Assembly: GCA_010279815.1 (NCBI GenBank)
Contig: QEOQ01000221.1
Span: forward strand, 264,973-328,972
DNA: 64,000 nt
Direction of reading: 5' to 3'
DNA from: Brachionus plicatilis
Lineage: Eukaryota; Rotifera; Eurotatoria; Ploima; Brachionidae
Below, piece after piece: positions 43,366-55,425 of this stretch (positions within the stretch are counted from its first letter, which is position 1; every line of letters starts with the position of its first letter). Made by a program: the position numbers and the translations under genes. The notes under the pieces were generated by a model. It did no database searches and was not told the DNA's origin. It saw only the letters and a program-made list of their open reading frames with translations.

Positions 43366-43516
43366 GAAACAACTTTTTTTTCACCTACTGCGGAAGTCTA
43401 AAAAATTTGTGCAAATTAATTGCATCTTATTACTAATACCTTTAAATAGGGTGCAGTTTTGCAGAATTTGCACAGATTTTGCCGACTTCCGCAGTAGGTG
43501 AAAAAAAAGTTGTTTC
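43366..43516. repeat. 151-bp MITE with perfect 33-bp inverted ends
   Basis: The left arm 43,366-43,398 (core cacctactgcggaagtc) and right arm 43,484-43,516 are exact reverse complements, including an 8-base T/A run. A second, weaker symmetry (aatttgtgcaaatt / aatttgcacag) lies inside. Confidence 0.85.
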
Positions 43517-45263
43517 ACTTAACACTCAAAAACAGGGTTTTTTCGTTCCTTTTTGGTACTCCTTTTTTTGTTGTTCCAAAAATTTTATCTTTTTTGAAAA
43601 TTTTTTTTTCATCAAAACTAAAATCTAAAAAATATTTTAAATAATTAATTTTCATTACAAAATAATTTTATTTTCATGCTAAAAAAAGTATACGTTAAAC
43701 CCGGATTATAGAAAATAAAAAATGATAAAAAATGAGACCAAACAGTCAGCATTTTAACTTGTCCATCATAAATTTATATTGAATTGTAACAATTGTCATC
43801 CGAAAGCTGTAGATCCTAAACTTTCAATTACTAAAGGAGATACATCAGCTTTATCGGTATTTATTATGCAAGAGTTGTTTTATGCAAAAAGGTCCCTCTC
43901 AAAGCCATGTGGTCAAGAATTTGGTCATGTGGTAAAGCTCGATTTTTTCCGTCGCAAGTTGAAGTGTAAATTGATGATCATGAAAATGAAAAAAAAAGAA
44001 AAAAATTTAACTTTTTAAAGACGTCATGCTTTTTTGTTAAAAAACATTACATTTGTATTTTGAAAAGATTCTAAAATTTTAAAAAATTTAAGTAAAATGT
44101 AAATTTTTTTTTTACTTTTTATTTATACGGATTTGATCACAATAAATTTTTTTTTTATTTCTGTCAAATTTTGGATCACAAGTAATGTGATCAACGATTT
44201 GGTGATCAGTAATGTCGCAAAGTCCGCATGATACTGCTGACCACAAAATATGTGAACATCTGATCACATTTTACGCATGACCCTAAAATTCGACATAAAA
44301 ATTAATTATCTTTAATTTTAATTTATCAAAATAAAAAAGAAATTTTGTTCATTTTGCACTTGAAATTCCCAACACCATCCTTTACAAAGAAGAGAGATAA
44401 TTTTTTTTTCCACAAAAATAATAAAAACAACCACAAATTATATAAAAATATAATAAATATAATAATAATAAAACAAAAATTATATTTGTGTAATTATTTT
44501 ATTAAACTGTCATTAAAGAAAAAAATAATAACAAAAATAAAAACAATGTATCTTTTTTATTTGTATATCAAAGCTTATAAAGGTTTCCTAAAGTGTTTAA
44601 GTCAAGGCCCCAGTCAAGACAAGATTTTTATTAAATTTAGGCTTGAATTGCAACGTTCTTTAATTTCTTTAATCATTGAAGAAAAGGTTAATTTAGAATC
44701 AAATTTAATACCTAAGAACTTTATTTTTTTTTAAGCTTTCGATCCTATTCACATTGTCCTTAAATTAAACACAGAACTTTCTTTGTTGTCTTTAGTAAAA
44801 ATAGTAAAAATCATTGAGCAAGACTTTTCAACCGAGATCTTCATGAAAAGCCACTGTTCTAATTCAACTAAGTACTTATTCATCTTACTTTCTATATTTC
44901 CATTTTTTTTATAAATAAAAAAAGTGACAAGATCGTCTGAAACTTCGAAATGCCTACATTTTTTTTAAATTTCTTACTTGAAGGGAAAATTTCAATCTTT
45001 TTATTTTCTCAGATTGAAATTAAAACTTCAAAATTAAAATTTAATATATTGAAGTAAAAAATTCAAGCAATTTTTCAGCAAAAAGAGACTTGAAAAATAA
45101 TTTCAAGTCAAAAATTTCAAATGTCTAATTTTTTAAATTTTGAATTATACAAATAATAAAATATTTACAAAAATATCAAATTAGAATTCTTTTAGGCGAT
45201 TTTTAATTTTTTTGATTAATAAATAGAAAAATTATTAAAAATGCTTACGAACAAATTGTACTA
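43517..45263. other. Mostly noncoding; possible decayed transposase
   Basis: AT-rich frames at 43,779 and 44,345 have no clear homology. Around 44,620-44,900 a plus-strand reading with two or more stops (KFRLELQRSLISLIIEEKVN and on) could be part of the hAT transposase whose ends are seen downstream, but this is weak. Confidence 0.3.
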
Positions 45264-45360
45264 CAGTGTCACCTCGATTTTGTGAAACGTCTGGGTAAAC
45301 CAAAAAAATTTCACAAAAATTTAGATTTAGATAAGGGGTAACAAAATCGAGGTCGGACTG
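45264..45360. mobile_element. 97-bp pogo/Tigger-type MITE with TA target site
   Basis: The ends are CAGTGTCACCTCGATTTTGT and, in reverse complement, CAGTCCGACCTCGATTTTGT. TA lies on each side (45,262-45,263 and 45,361-45,362). The CCTCGATTTTGT core is typical of pogo/Tigger-type termini as I know them. Confidence 0.7.
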
Positions 45361-45382
45361 TATTACCGAAACTCCAACGTCT

Positions 45383-45725
45383 TTTAACCAAAAAAAGCGA
45401 AAAGAAATTGAACCAAGATCTTGGGCATGGTTGCATAGAGATTCAACAAAATGCAGGATTTGTCTAAAAGAAATAACTATTTACAATGGTTCTCCAAGTG
45501 AGGTTTCAAAGCATTTATTCATCAATTGATTTTTAAATTCGGGTTCAAATATTATGAACTATTGAACTTTAAATTTTCAGAAAAGAATACAATTGTGTAA
45601 CAGGAACCTCAGTACCCTCTGAAAACCTTTTCAGTAATGCAGGTTTAGTTCAAAAAGACCCAAGAAATCGGATGGAATCGTTTGCTTTAAATATGGTCAA
45701 TTTTATTATGAAAAACAAATTTTAA
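45383..45725 (+). pseudogene. Internally deleted hAT transposase (BED finger plus dimerisation end)
   Basis: At 45,383-45,529 a frame reads EPRSWAWLHRDSTKCRICLK to SEVSKHLFIN and a TGA, a BED-type zinc finger with C-x2-C and the first H. At 45,582-45,725, after ttttcag, another frame reads TGTSVPSENLFSNAGLV and NRMESFALNMVNFIMKNK, the C-terminal hAT dimerisation block. Only ~50 bp separates them, so the catalytic middle is absent. The tga / ttttcag context could represent an intron remnant. Confidence 0.7.
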
Positions 45726-45989
45726 ATTTTTTTCAATTTTTAATTCAATTTAATTACTCTCAAGTTCAAACTTTTTATTTTTTTTATTCTGTGCTTTCCT
45801 TTTTTTATAAATCGATTTTCTAATATCGAAATTTTTTGTGTTAAATTTATTTTCCAATTTAATAAACTGCAAAATAAGAAAATTTGAAATTTCACGGTTT
45901 AATTTTTTCAAACATTACAAATAAATTCATCTATTGCCAACGAAGTCATAAATATCTAGTATGGAACTTTAAAATGCTGTATATATTAT
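45726..45989. other. Noncoding AT-rich spacer
   Basis: Nothing is recognised between the hAT remnant and the minisatellite region. Confidence 0.35.
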
Positions 45990-46830
45990 GTTTCTTTTAT
46001 GTACTTCATGTGTGCATTTTTTTAATTTTTTAAATTTGTAAAATCTTATATTTAGTAAATATAATAAAATCTTTTAACCAACCAAAACTTTTATGTGCTT
46101 TATGTGCTTTATTCCATATAATTTAGTAAAGAAAATATTCTTTTTTTGTAAACTTTAAGGTAATTTAGAAAATTTAAAAAAATCTTGTAACAAACCAAGA
46201 CTTTTATGTTCTTTATGCACTTTTTACCATTTGAACAATGTAATAATTTCCTAATATGTTATCTTTTATGTAACATTTATCAGATTATTCCTGGCTACCT
46301 TAGGCTTTTATGTACTTTATGCACTTTAATCCATATTAAACCAAAGACTATTATTATTGATTTTATTGAAATATTGATTAATGAAAAAAAAAATTTAAAT
46401 AAAGCTAACCATTTAATTAACAATAGTTTGACTATGCGAAATACGTCACAAGACGCATTGAGCTTTGTCAAATTAGGGTTAACTTAATGGTTAGCTTTCT
46501 TTTAACAAAATTGGATTCAATTGCAGTTTAGGGTTCGGGTAAGGTGAGGTTAATTATTTTTTTATTTGAATTTAAAAATACTAGGTAAATACTTAAGTAA
46601 TGTTTAAAAGCCTTGGGTAGCCAGAAATAATTTTATAAAAGTAACATAAAAGATAACATACTAGGAATTAATTACATTGGTTCATATGGTATAAAGTGCA
46701 TAAAGTACATAAAAGTCTAAGGTAGTCAGGAATAATCTGATAAAAGTAACATTAAAGATAACATACTAGGAATTAATTACATTGGTTCATATGGTATAAA
46801 GTGCATAAAGTACATAAAAGTCTAAGGTTT
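45990..46830. repeat. Inverted minisatellite-like repeats with tttatgtactttatgcactt
   Basis: On the right, a ~120 bp unit (aagtgcataaagtacataaa, gtctaaggtagtcaggaata, catactaggaattaattaca) is present about twice in tandem at 46,595-46,830. On the left, 46,080-46,340 carries degenerate units in the opposite orientation. The 93-codon frame at 46,206 lies within the repeats and is not considered a gene. Confidence 0.7.
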
Positions 46831-47125
46831 CCAAGTCAGTTCATGGCTTCAATTTTCAAACAAAAATATGAGCCGACATAAAGGATATACTTTATCTTCC
46901 AGCCAAATTTTTTTTTTTAATTTTTTCTATTAAAAAGGATTGATTCTGGTATTAAAAAAATAACCTTGCTAGTTTTTATTAGCGTTATTGACAATACCTT
47001 AAAAATTTTGAAGATTTTTTTAATCTATTAGAAAAAAACGATTTTCAACGTTTGGAAAAAAAACTTCAAGTGAAATAATTTTGAAAAAATTTCGCTCAAC
47101 AAGCCTAGAATTATCAATTAGTAAA

Positions 47126-47410
47126 TTTTCATGATTTTGGGATAATTTTGGTAAAATTTGGTAAAATCAAAAACGGCCAATTCAAAATTCAAAATTTTTT
47201 CCAAAAATCGAAAATTTAAGACAGTTTTTTTTTCATAAATTGGTTAAAAAAATAGTTATTTTTAAATTGTTATAAAAAAATCTTTCTTAAATTTTCGATT
47301 TTTAGAAAAAAAAAGACATTTTTTCAAAAAATTTTGAATTTTGAATTGGCCGTTTTTAATTTTAGCAAATTTTACCAAAATTATCTCAAAATCATGAAAA
47401 TTTACGTATT
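47126..47410. repeat. Foldback with ~100 bp arms
   Basis: The left arm (catgattttgggataatttt, aaaaacggccaattcaaaat) at about 47,126-47,225 and its reverse complement at about 47,290-47,410 surround a short AT-rich centre. Confidence 0.75.
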
Positions 47411-47832
47411 TTTTTGTAAAATACTTCTTTTTCACTTTTTGGATTTTACGTTAATTTACGGTATTTTACTTAATTTTTCGTAAAATACCGTTATCAAATC
47501 ACCACTGTATATATTATAATTAGAAAAAGTTTTATTAAAATTTGTGGATAATTTTATTATGGTCCTACAAAGAAATGGGTTATGCACATTGTCAAATATT
47601 TGTGGCAACTTGACTGAATTAATTATGGCTCTGTTGCGAATCCATTATTTTTGTGCATGTAGTAAGACAAAATAAGTTTCGGCATGCGTGTGCTTTTGAT
47701 CAATAGTGTACCTGGTGCTAAAATGTTAATCAAGCCGACCGAATTTTAATAAATAATGTATTCATAATGCGTATAGCTAAATGGTTTATGAATTTGAACG
47801 CATGCAAGTAATTACTACAAGCCAAAACGGCA

Positions 47833-47841
47833 TATATAAAT
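47833..47841 (+). promoter_or_regulatory. TATA box of the HTH-BEN gene
   Basis: TATATAAAT stands ~310 bp before the ATG at 48,145 in a locally less AT-rich stretch (gaagcgaactcgatcaccaa follows). A start ~30 bp downstream would give a leader of about 280 nt. This is inferred from position alone. Confidence 0.45.
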
Positions 47842-48144
47842 GAAGCGAACTCGATCACCAATCTCCAAAAAGCATCTCATCACAAATTCAACTAAACAAA
47901 ATACAAGAAATTTTCTCAAAAACTCATTTTGTTCGTTTAATTTTCTCTTCGAATTTAGCTAAAACTATTAAAACATTCTCCTAATTTTTTGTAAGCTTAA
48001 ATTTAACTTTTAGCAAACATTCTCAACCGGACTTAAAATTAATTTAACTTATCGATTAGGTTCATAAGCTGCGCAAGAAAAGTCTAAGCCAACTGTCTTC
48101 AAAACAAATTTAACAAAGTAAAACTCAGCTGTGTCGCCAAAACG

Positions 48145-51100
48145 ATGGGCCGCCTCTCAGCCTATGCCAAAAATCGAATTCTTAAGCTGAGATTCAAGAA
48201 AAACAAGCGCATCATCCACATTGTAGAGATCTTGAAGCGGGACGACAACATCAAGGTGTCGCGCCAGGCAGTCAGCACCTTTTTGAAAAAGTACCTTGAA
48301 ACAAATTCCATATATGACAAGCCGCGCACCGGCCGCAAGCGCAAGCTCACCCACGAAGAAATTCAGCTGATAGGCCAAGTGACACGATTGAACCGTGACA
48401 TCACAGCCAGGGCCATCAAAGAGTACTTGAACCTGAATGTGTCGACGTACACCATTTTGAGGGCCACTAAGCTTTTCGAGTGGAACAAGTCAAATGAGGC
48501 TAAATTGGACGAGAATGGCAGCCCCAGACAAAAAGGCTCGCCCAACCGAGTGCCCAGAAAGTACACCAAGCGCAAATCGACTCAAGTGGCTGAGAGCGAT
48601 GAGCTCAATCAGTCGAATGATCTAAATGACTTGTCGCTGTTGAACGACGAGGACGAGATTGAGAAAATTCAAATCAAGCCTTTGACAAATCAGGAGATGA
48701 ACAAAAAAATGGCCGCCGCTGCCGCTGCTGCGTCTGGACTCAATTTGAACGAGGACAGCCAGGATTCTAAGTTTCATACCATCACCAAAACTAGACACAA
48801 TGCCAACTCTATTCCCGGTAACATTTTTTTTTCTCTTTTTTTAAGTTTATGTTTTTTTTCCAACTCGATTAAATATCTTTTTTTTTTAAATTATGTTTTT
48901 TTTTTTGATCTTTTTTTAAAATTTCACAATAATCAGGTCCTAAGCTCAATATATTCTTGGTTTTTTTTTGTTGAGAATATTTTCATTTAAAAAAAATTAA
49001 TTTAAGGACATTGTAAAATGGAAATTTTTTTTTTTCTCGGTTAACCAAAAAATTAAATTTTTTTTCTCTTTTTTTAGGTTTCGTTTTTTCAACTAATTTA
49101 AATTTCTTTTTTTTTTATTTAGTTTTTTTCTGATCAAGAATAAGATTCTTACTATATTAAAAGAAAATATTCCTAGCTTAATCTTAATGCGGTTCATTTA
49201 TTTTTGAAGGAAAACAAGTTTTTAAGAAATTATTTTTTTAATTTTTTTTCTGAAAAAAAATTTCACAAAAATCAGGTCCTAAACTCAATATATTCTTGTT
49301 TTTTTTTTGTTGAGAACATTTTCATTTAAATAAATAAATTTAAGTTTATTCTAGATTGTAAATTTTTTACTTTAAAATTTATAACATTTTTTTTCTCTTT
49401 AAGTTTTTTTTCCAACTAATTTAAATTTCTTATTTTTATTTAGTTTTTTTATTTTTCTAGAATAAGATTCATACCACTTTATTACAATTTTTAAAAGAAA
49501 ATATTCTTAGCATAATCTCATTTCGCTTTATTTATTTTTGAAGGAAAACAAGTTTTTAAGAAATTATTTTTTTAATTTTTTTTCTGAAAAAAAATTAAAT
49601 TTTTATCTCTAAAATTTAATGGGAAAAAATTAAAGATTTGTGAGTGTTGTAAAAGTATTTAAATGAATATTCAATTTTATGGGAATTATTTGCATGCGAA
49701 ATTTTTAACTAATAAACTATAGAAAAAATATTCTAATGAAAAATTATCATTCCAGTTTATCAATTCTAATTTATTCAACAGTTTTCGAAAATATTTAAAA
49801 TTTTCAAAATATCTAATGAAAATTTATTTCAAAAATTACGTATATTTCATTAAATTAAGCTCTTTGATTTAATTAAATCTTATTATTTGCCTTTATTTTT
49901 AAAATATTTTCCTACTTAGGATGGATTAGGCACTGTGATGCATATTTTATATGTAAAAAAAATATTATAGTTTCGCTTTATTTTTTTTAATTTTCAATGA
50001 ATTAGTTTTTCTTCGATTTACTAAAATAAACAATAAATCTTAATTAAATTCTTCAAATGTATTTAGCTTTATTATTTAATCATACTATTAATTTAAATCC
50101 TTAGCAGCTCTATGGCTTAAAAAATAAGGGGTTTTATATGTTCCTTAAGATGAGGACTGCATACTTGAACTCAAATTTTGAATTTTGAATAAATTTTTTT
50201 TAAAAAGAATTTTCAACAAACAAAAAAAAGTAAATTTTTAAAGGATTTCTTCTAACCCTAAAAAGTGACTCTATTAAAGAGAATTTTTTGCCAATTTTTA
50301 TCTCCGTAATAAAAATAAAGTTCTTGCAGTTGATAATTCATTATTCACACGTTTTCTTCTAAAAGAATAACTAAATTAAAATATAACTAAAAAGCTAAAA
50401 TAAATTTCTTACTTATGTAACTTTGTATACTTATATCTGAAATATTACTAAGAATCAAAACCTAATTATACTTCTTATTGTCAAATTATTTACTAGAAGC
50501 ATTTGTTGATTCATAATTTTTAAAAGTAAATTAAATCAAATCATTTTTTTTTACCTATTTTCAAATTAAGTTTAAATAAACGAATTTGATGCTTTTGTCT
50601 AGTTCTAAAATGCATCTATGATCAAGATCAAAAAATTTTTATTCTCCAAGTAATATTTTTACAGAGATTAGAATTTCCTTTCAGGGCTTTTTGGACGCTG
50701 ATTATTAAAATTATTCCAAATATTCAATTTTACAAATAGAAAATACTGAAAATATTAAAACTTTTTTTAAACAAAAATTGTTTTATCTTAATCATTGAAG
50801 TGGGTCTTGCAAAAATTAAAATATCTTTCCATCCAACGATATTATGCTAATTTGATGGATTTGCGATGGGTTCCCTTCTTTTGTTTTTAATTTTTAAAAG
50901 GAGATAATTTTTTCTTAAATTTTAAGTGCACAAAATTCGTATTAAAATTTTACAAATGATTAAATAATTTAATTGATTGTTTTGAATTGTGACAATTTCA
51001 TGTAAATAATAATTTAATTAATTCAAAAATAGATTGAATTATTTTTTTTTTAGTTTAAAATAAGGTTATTTTTAAAGTTTTTGGTGATAATCTAAGAGTT

Positions 51101-53715
51101 AACTTTCTGAACAAATTATAATTTAAAATATTTTTTTGTTCATTTAAACCCTTACGTTAGCTTTAGGTTCTATTATGGGAAATCGACCAAATTCCCAGTC
51201 CCCAAAAAATAATCATATTTTTTTTTTTTTTTTTTTATTTTATTCTAAAAGATTAATTGATTATCTCCCAAATTTATAATTTATAATTTATGAAATTCGT
51301 AAACTAAGTCCTTTGAGACCCTAAGATTAGTTTTTTTTGGGGGGACCAAAAAAAATTTTGTACCCAAGGGTTCTTAAATAACTTTCCGTCAATAAAGTTG
51401 TACTTCTTTCAGACCCAGGTATTCAGTGGTAAAATTTAAATATTTTTTTAAAAATCATATATATTCTGAAAGAGCGTAAAATTGTCTGCGAATTTTTTAA
51501 GAATATCGAATTCTTTACTTTAAAGATTTATTTAATGGAAAAATATGAAAATTTTAAAAAATCTAATGTTTTTGAGACTTTATTTATTCAAAATAAAGCC
51601 AAAATTCAAAAAAGTAAAACCATAGATTTGCTCAGAATTTTGTCTAGTTTATTTAAAAATAAAATAAACCTTTGGTTTCAAGTGATCTCTGGGACTACAA
51701 ACGATTTAAGTGAAAAAAAGCACTGTCTTTGGTTGTTTTTCAATAAAAAAAAATGACACACCTTTTTTTTAAATAAAAATATACACGAGAGTGTAGAAAT
51801 TTTTATGCTCTTTCAGAATATATCTAATTTTAAAATATATTTTAGCTTTATCATTGAATAATTGGGTCTGAAGGAACTACAACTTTTTAAAGAATCACTA
51901 ATTTTAAGACCCATGGGTACAAAATTTTTTTTATTCCCTACAAAAAAAATGAAATTTAAGATTTTAAAGGACGTTGTTTACTAATTTTGAGTCAAAAATT
52001 ATAAATTCAGTTTTGAATATATTTATTTAATTTTTTTCCACATCAAATTTCTTATAAAAAAAAAATAATTTGAAAAAAATGATCATTTTCGATGCTCAAA
52101 ATTATCAAATCAAATCAAACTAAAACTATAAAATAAATTTTAATTTTTTAATAGTATTAATGCAGAGGTAAATTTTTGGTTTTAACATACTTTGTTAAAT
52201 CTAAAGATAAAATCTGCAAAAGTCTGCAAAAAATTATCCACTTAAAATTATTATTACCACTAGCATCGCTTTGATGGTGTGCATTCTGCATTGTGCATTT
52301 TAATATTGCAGAGTTTATTTATTTATTTAACAAAGTATGCTAAATCCAAAAATGTATCTCTGCATTATTTCTATTAAGAAATAACAATTTATTTGATAGT
52401 TTTAGTCTGATTTGATCATTTTGAGCATCAAAAATTGATCATAAATTTCAAATTGCCGAAAAAAATTTTATTTTTTTGGAAATTTTATTTTTTGAAAATT
52501 TTATTTTTTTAAAAATTTTATTATTTTGAAAATTTTAATTTTGCTCCAACTAAAATAATTAAATTTTAAGACTTCGAAAAAGTAGACCTTAATTTGATAG
52601 AGCATCGCGAGCTTCTCATCCTAAAGAATCTGTCGTGCTCGCCCATGTCATTTGCGACCAAGATTTTGTTCAAAATATTCAAAATCGAAGAGCTGCACGG
52701 CCACAATGTGTCCGGCAAAACGCTGAACAAAAACCTGAAGGCCAAACTGCCGCTGGATCCGATTCGCATTGGCTACATTAAATTTCTAGTCGAGAAGTAC
52801 TATGACGAAAAAGAGTGCAGAGAAATGCTGCACGGCGCAACAAGCACCAAGCAGGACTTGTGGAAGTCGTGTCACACGGCCATAAACAAGAGCATTTTGA
52901 TCAGCGAGAGAAAGGCGGCCGTGGCCGTCCAGCTGGCTGAGAAGAAAAAAAGCGAGGAAATTGAGAAGAAAGAAGCCAAAGAGAACAAATCGGAGGAAAA
53001 AAAACGCAAGCGCACCTATGCATCGTCTTCTGAAGGCGACGATTTCGATGACATGCTCGAATCAGAGGAGTACGAATCCGGCGACAATGCCAATGATGAG
53101 GAGGATGACGAGGACGAGATCGAAATGTTCAAAAACAAGAAAGTCAATCGCAAAAAAAACCGACCCAAGGCCAAAAAATCCAATTCTCAATCAGATGAGT
53201 CAAACGAGTCGGACACTGACGAATATGCCAACGAGATTGAGCTCATTCAAAACATTGAAAATCGCCTGGTCAATCCAAAAGAGGCCGAGGAGCTCAAGAC
53301 ACCAGAGATCGAACAGGAAAAGGAAGAGTCCAGTGAGGCGCTGGCTGCTGCCAACATTGCTGCTGCCATGAAAAAAAGATTTGTTGTTGTTGCGCCGAAT
53401 AGTGAAATCAAGGAGTCCGAGGTGTCGGACCAGGATAAAAGGGAGGAAAAAAAATTGGTCAGGGTGGCCAAAAAAAATAAAAAAACCGAGGAAGAAATTG
53501 AGGTAAAGTCGGAGAAAGAGGTGCCCGGTGAGCCCAATTTGGTGCTGGTGCCTAAAAGAAATACTCGAAATAGCAGAGCTAGGAAGGAGTCGGATAGAGA
53601 AGAGGAAAAGTCGGAAAAAGACTCGGAGAAAAAGAACTCGGATTCGAGTGACCGCATTCAAACTAGACGTTCAACTAGGGCTACTGCTTTGAACAAATCA
53701 ACAAGTAGAAAATAG
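48145..53715 (+). CDS. Tc1/paired-type HTH plus BEN-domain nuclear protein, two exons
   Basis: I join 48,145-48,817 and 52,571-53,715. The donor (ccc g|gtaaca) and acceptor (tttaag|ac) split one codon and keep the frame, giving 605 residues. Residues 1-115 are a bipartite helix-turn-helix of Tc1/paired type: RIIHIVEILKRDDNIKVSRQ, the linker KPRTGRKRKLTHEEI, then TARAIKEYLNLNVSTYTILR. A polyalanine run lies near residue 190. Residues ~237-337 look like a BEN domain: SFATKILFKIFKIEELHGHN, LPLDPIRIGYIKFLVEKYY, and LWKSCHTAINKSIL. The tail is acidic then basic. No DDE catalytic domain is seen. Higher GC in the exons suggests selected coding sequence. Probably a DNA-binding chromatin or transcription factor derived from a transposase. 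Further small exons in the 3.75 kb intron cannot be excluded. Confidence 0.75.
48925..49590. repeat. Tandem ~330 bp duplication in the HTH-BEN intron
   Basis: tcaggtcctaa, ctcaatatattcttg and gttgagaa-attttcattt occur at 48,930-48,990 and 49,272-49,332. gaaggaaaacaagtttttaa with its surroundings occurs at 49,207 and 49,540. The two units alternate, so a block of about 330 bp was duplicated once. Confidence 0.7.
49591..51289. other. Intron sequence, no recognised content
   Basis: AT-rich intron DNA with long A/T homopolymers (for example a T run near 51,215). I see no exon-like frame. Confidence 0.4.
51290..51985. repeat. Large diverged foldback in the HTH-BEN intron
   Basis: The left arm (about 51,290-51,480; ttttgtacccaagggttctt, cttctttcagacccagg, ttctgaaagagc) and right arm (about 51,800-51,985) are reverse complements at roughly three-quarters identity by eye. 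The 73-codon frame at 51,535-51,756 lies between them and is not recognised. Confidence 0.65.
52075..52445. repeat. Foldback of ~370 bp just before the BEN exon
   Basis: Arms at about 52,080-52,200 and 52,330-52,445 share gatcattttcgatgctcaaa, aatgcagaggtaaatttttg and aacatactttgttaaat in inverted form. The element ends ~125 bp upstream of the splice acceptor. Confidence 0.75.
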
Positions 53716-54239
53716 TGTATACGTTATTTGGGTTTTAACATGCAAAAAAAAATAAAGTGTAAAAATTTTTGAAATTTTTTTTTTTCTCTTTTTTTAAGAT
53801 GACAATTTGCTAAAAAAAGAAATAATTGAGAAAAAAAAAAAACTCCGATTTTGTTATCTCTGATTTTGTAAATTTTTCACATTTTCGAAAAGCTCGTTTA
53901 AAATACCATTTGTTTTGTGAGATTTTTTTCTTGGAAAAAAAAAAAAAGAAGGAAAATTTTGGTCACATCGACATCTTGTTCTCTTTCTATTGAATGTTAT
54001 TTACTTTTTTTTTTAAATTAATATTTTTTTTTAATTTAAAACTAAATTAGTTAATCAACATGTTATAAATAAAGAATAAAACTCATGAGTGTCAAATTAT
54101 TTGCAAGGCTTTTGGAAAAAGACTTAAAAGAAAGTATCCTCAAAAAAAATTTCCATGCGAAAATATGACAGTGGTTGTCACAAAATAAATTTTAAATTAT
54201 TTAGTTAGCAAGGGTCTGATTAATGGGCTTGGTTCTTTT
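53716..54239. other. 3' region of the HTH-BEN gene
   Basis: aaaaaaaataaagtgt about 35 bp after the stop supplies an AATAAA signal. The rest is AT-rich and featureless. Confidence 0.45.
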
Positions 54240-54960
54240 TATAAGAATTTTTTTCATTGAATTGACATATAGAAAAAAAACTGATTTTTCATCGAAATTT
54301 TTTTTTTATAATAAAGACAAAAAAAACGTCGAAATGTAATATAGAAATTTTTTATATAGAATAATCATATAGAAATAAAATTCATTTTTAGCGGAAATAT
54401 TATTTATTGAAAGAGAGAATAAAAATGTCTAAATTCGATTTAAAAAAAATCAAGTCAATTAATTTTAAAATAAATTAATAAGATTTAAGAATACAAGAAA
54501 AGGTTATCCATAAAAATCAAAAAATTAAAACTATCTTAAGTTTGTGTTTTTTTGTTTTTGAAAAAATAATTTCTTTTTTATCTTCTTCTGGTAAAGCTTT
54601 ATCAAACTAATTCCTGGTATGGCTCTATTTCTAAGTCTTATCGGTGAATCGGTCATTTTTGATAGTAAAATAATGCTTTTTAAAAAAGGCGTTTTTAAAT
54701 TTTAATTAGAAAAGAATCAAAAGAGAGAAAAAATTTCTATATGAAATTTGTATGAAGATTATTCTCTTTTTTTTCAGCATTAATATTTTCTTTATTACAT
54801 TTCGACGTTTTTTTGTCTTTATTCTATAAAAAAATTTCGATGAAAAATCAGTTTTTTTTCTATATGTCAATTCTATGTAAAAAATTTCTATATTACATTT
54901 CGACGTTTTTTCGTCTTTATTCTATAATAAAAATTTCTATATAAAGACATAGAGCCTGAT
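54240..54960. repeat. Inverted and tandem repeat with acatttcgacgtttttttgt
   Basis: The block gacatatagaaaaaaaactg through gacaaaaaaaacgtcgaaat (54,260-54,340) reappears reverse-complemented at 54,795-54,880. A partial second copy in that orientation follows at 54,890-54,950. The layout suggests a foldback element with one duplicated arm. Confidence 0.65.
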
Positions 54961-55254
54961 TAATTAAAAAAATAGAAAATTTTTTTAATTATTTTTTTAT
55001 TAAACAATTTGCTGAACTATCATAATAGAGAGAAATTAAAATAGAGAAAAATTATTAAAAAGTGAATGTACATAATAGAGAATATACAAAATAGAGAAGA
55101 GAAAAATAAGTTTTTAAAACTAATTTAAAACGAATTATTAATTCGTGGATTTGCTATTCAATAATTGATTAATCAGTGTCGTTATTCGACGGCATTAAAA
55201 TAAAAATTCTCTGATTTACTTTCTTTATTATAAATATCTTTTAAATAAATTATT

Positions 55255-55425
55255 TTTAGTTTTCAAAAAATATTGGGTTTGACTTGAAATTATCATATTT
55301 TTTCTAGAATTGGTATACTATGTAGCTTTTATGACTTGGGCTAGCAAGCATGCATATATTCTCAAAAATATGAAGACAGACACATAAAAATTTCAACAAA
55401 TTTAAGTTTTTAATTTTTATAATTT
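55255..55425 (+). repeat. Orphan A-flank fragment without a gene pair
   Basis: About 170 bp (gacttgaaattatcatattt, tagcaagcatgcatat, aatttcaacaaatttaagt) match the distal A flank at 10,560-10,730 and 15,720-15,890. No family gene lies nearby, so this marks a lost or never-complete cassette, or the flank is an independent repeat. Confidence 0.65.

Noticed and set aside
44345..44734. A 129-codon frame on the plus strand
   Set aside because: The N-terminal half is A/T-driven low complexity (Lys, Asn, Ile). Only the last third could be a transposase scrap, so no gene is called.
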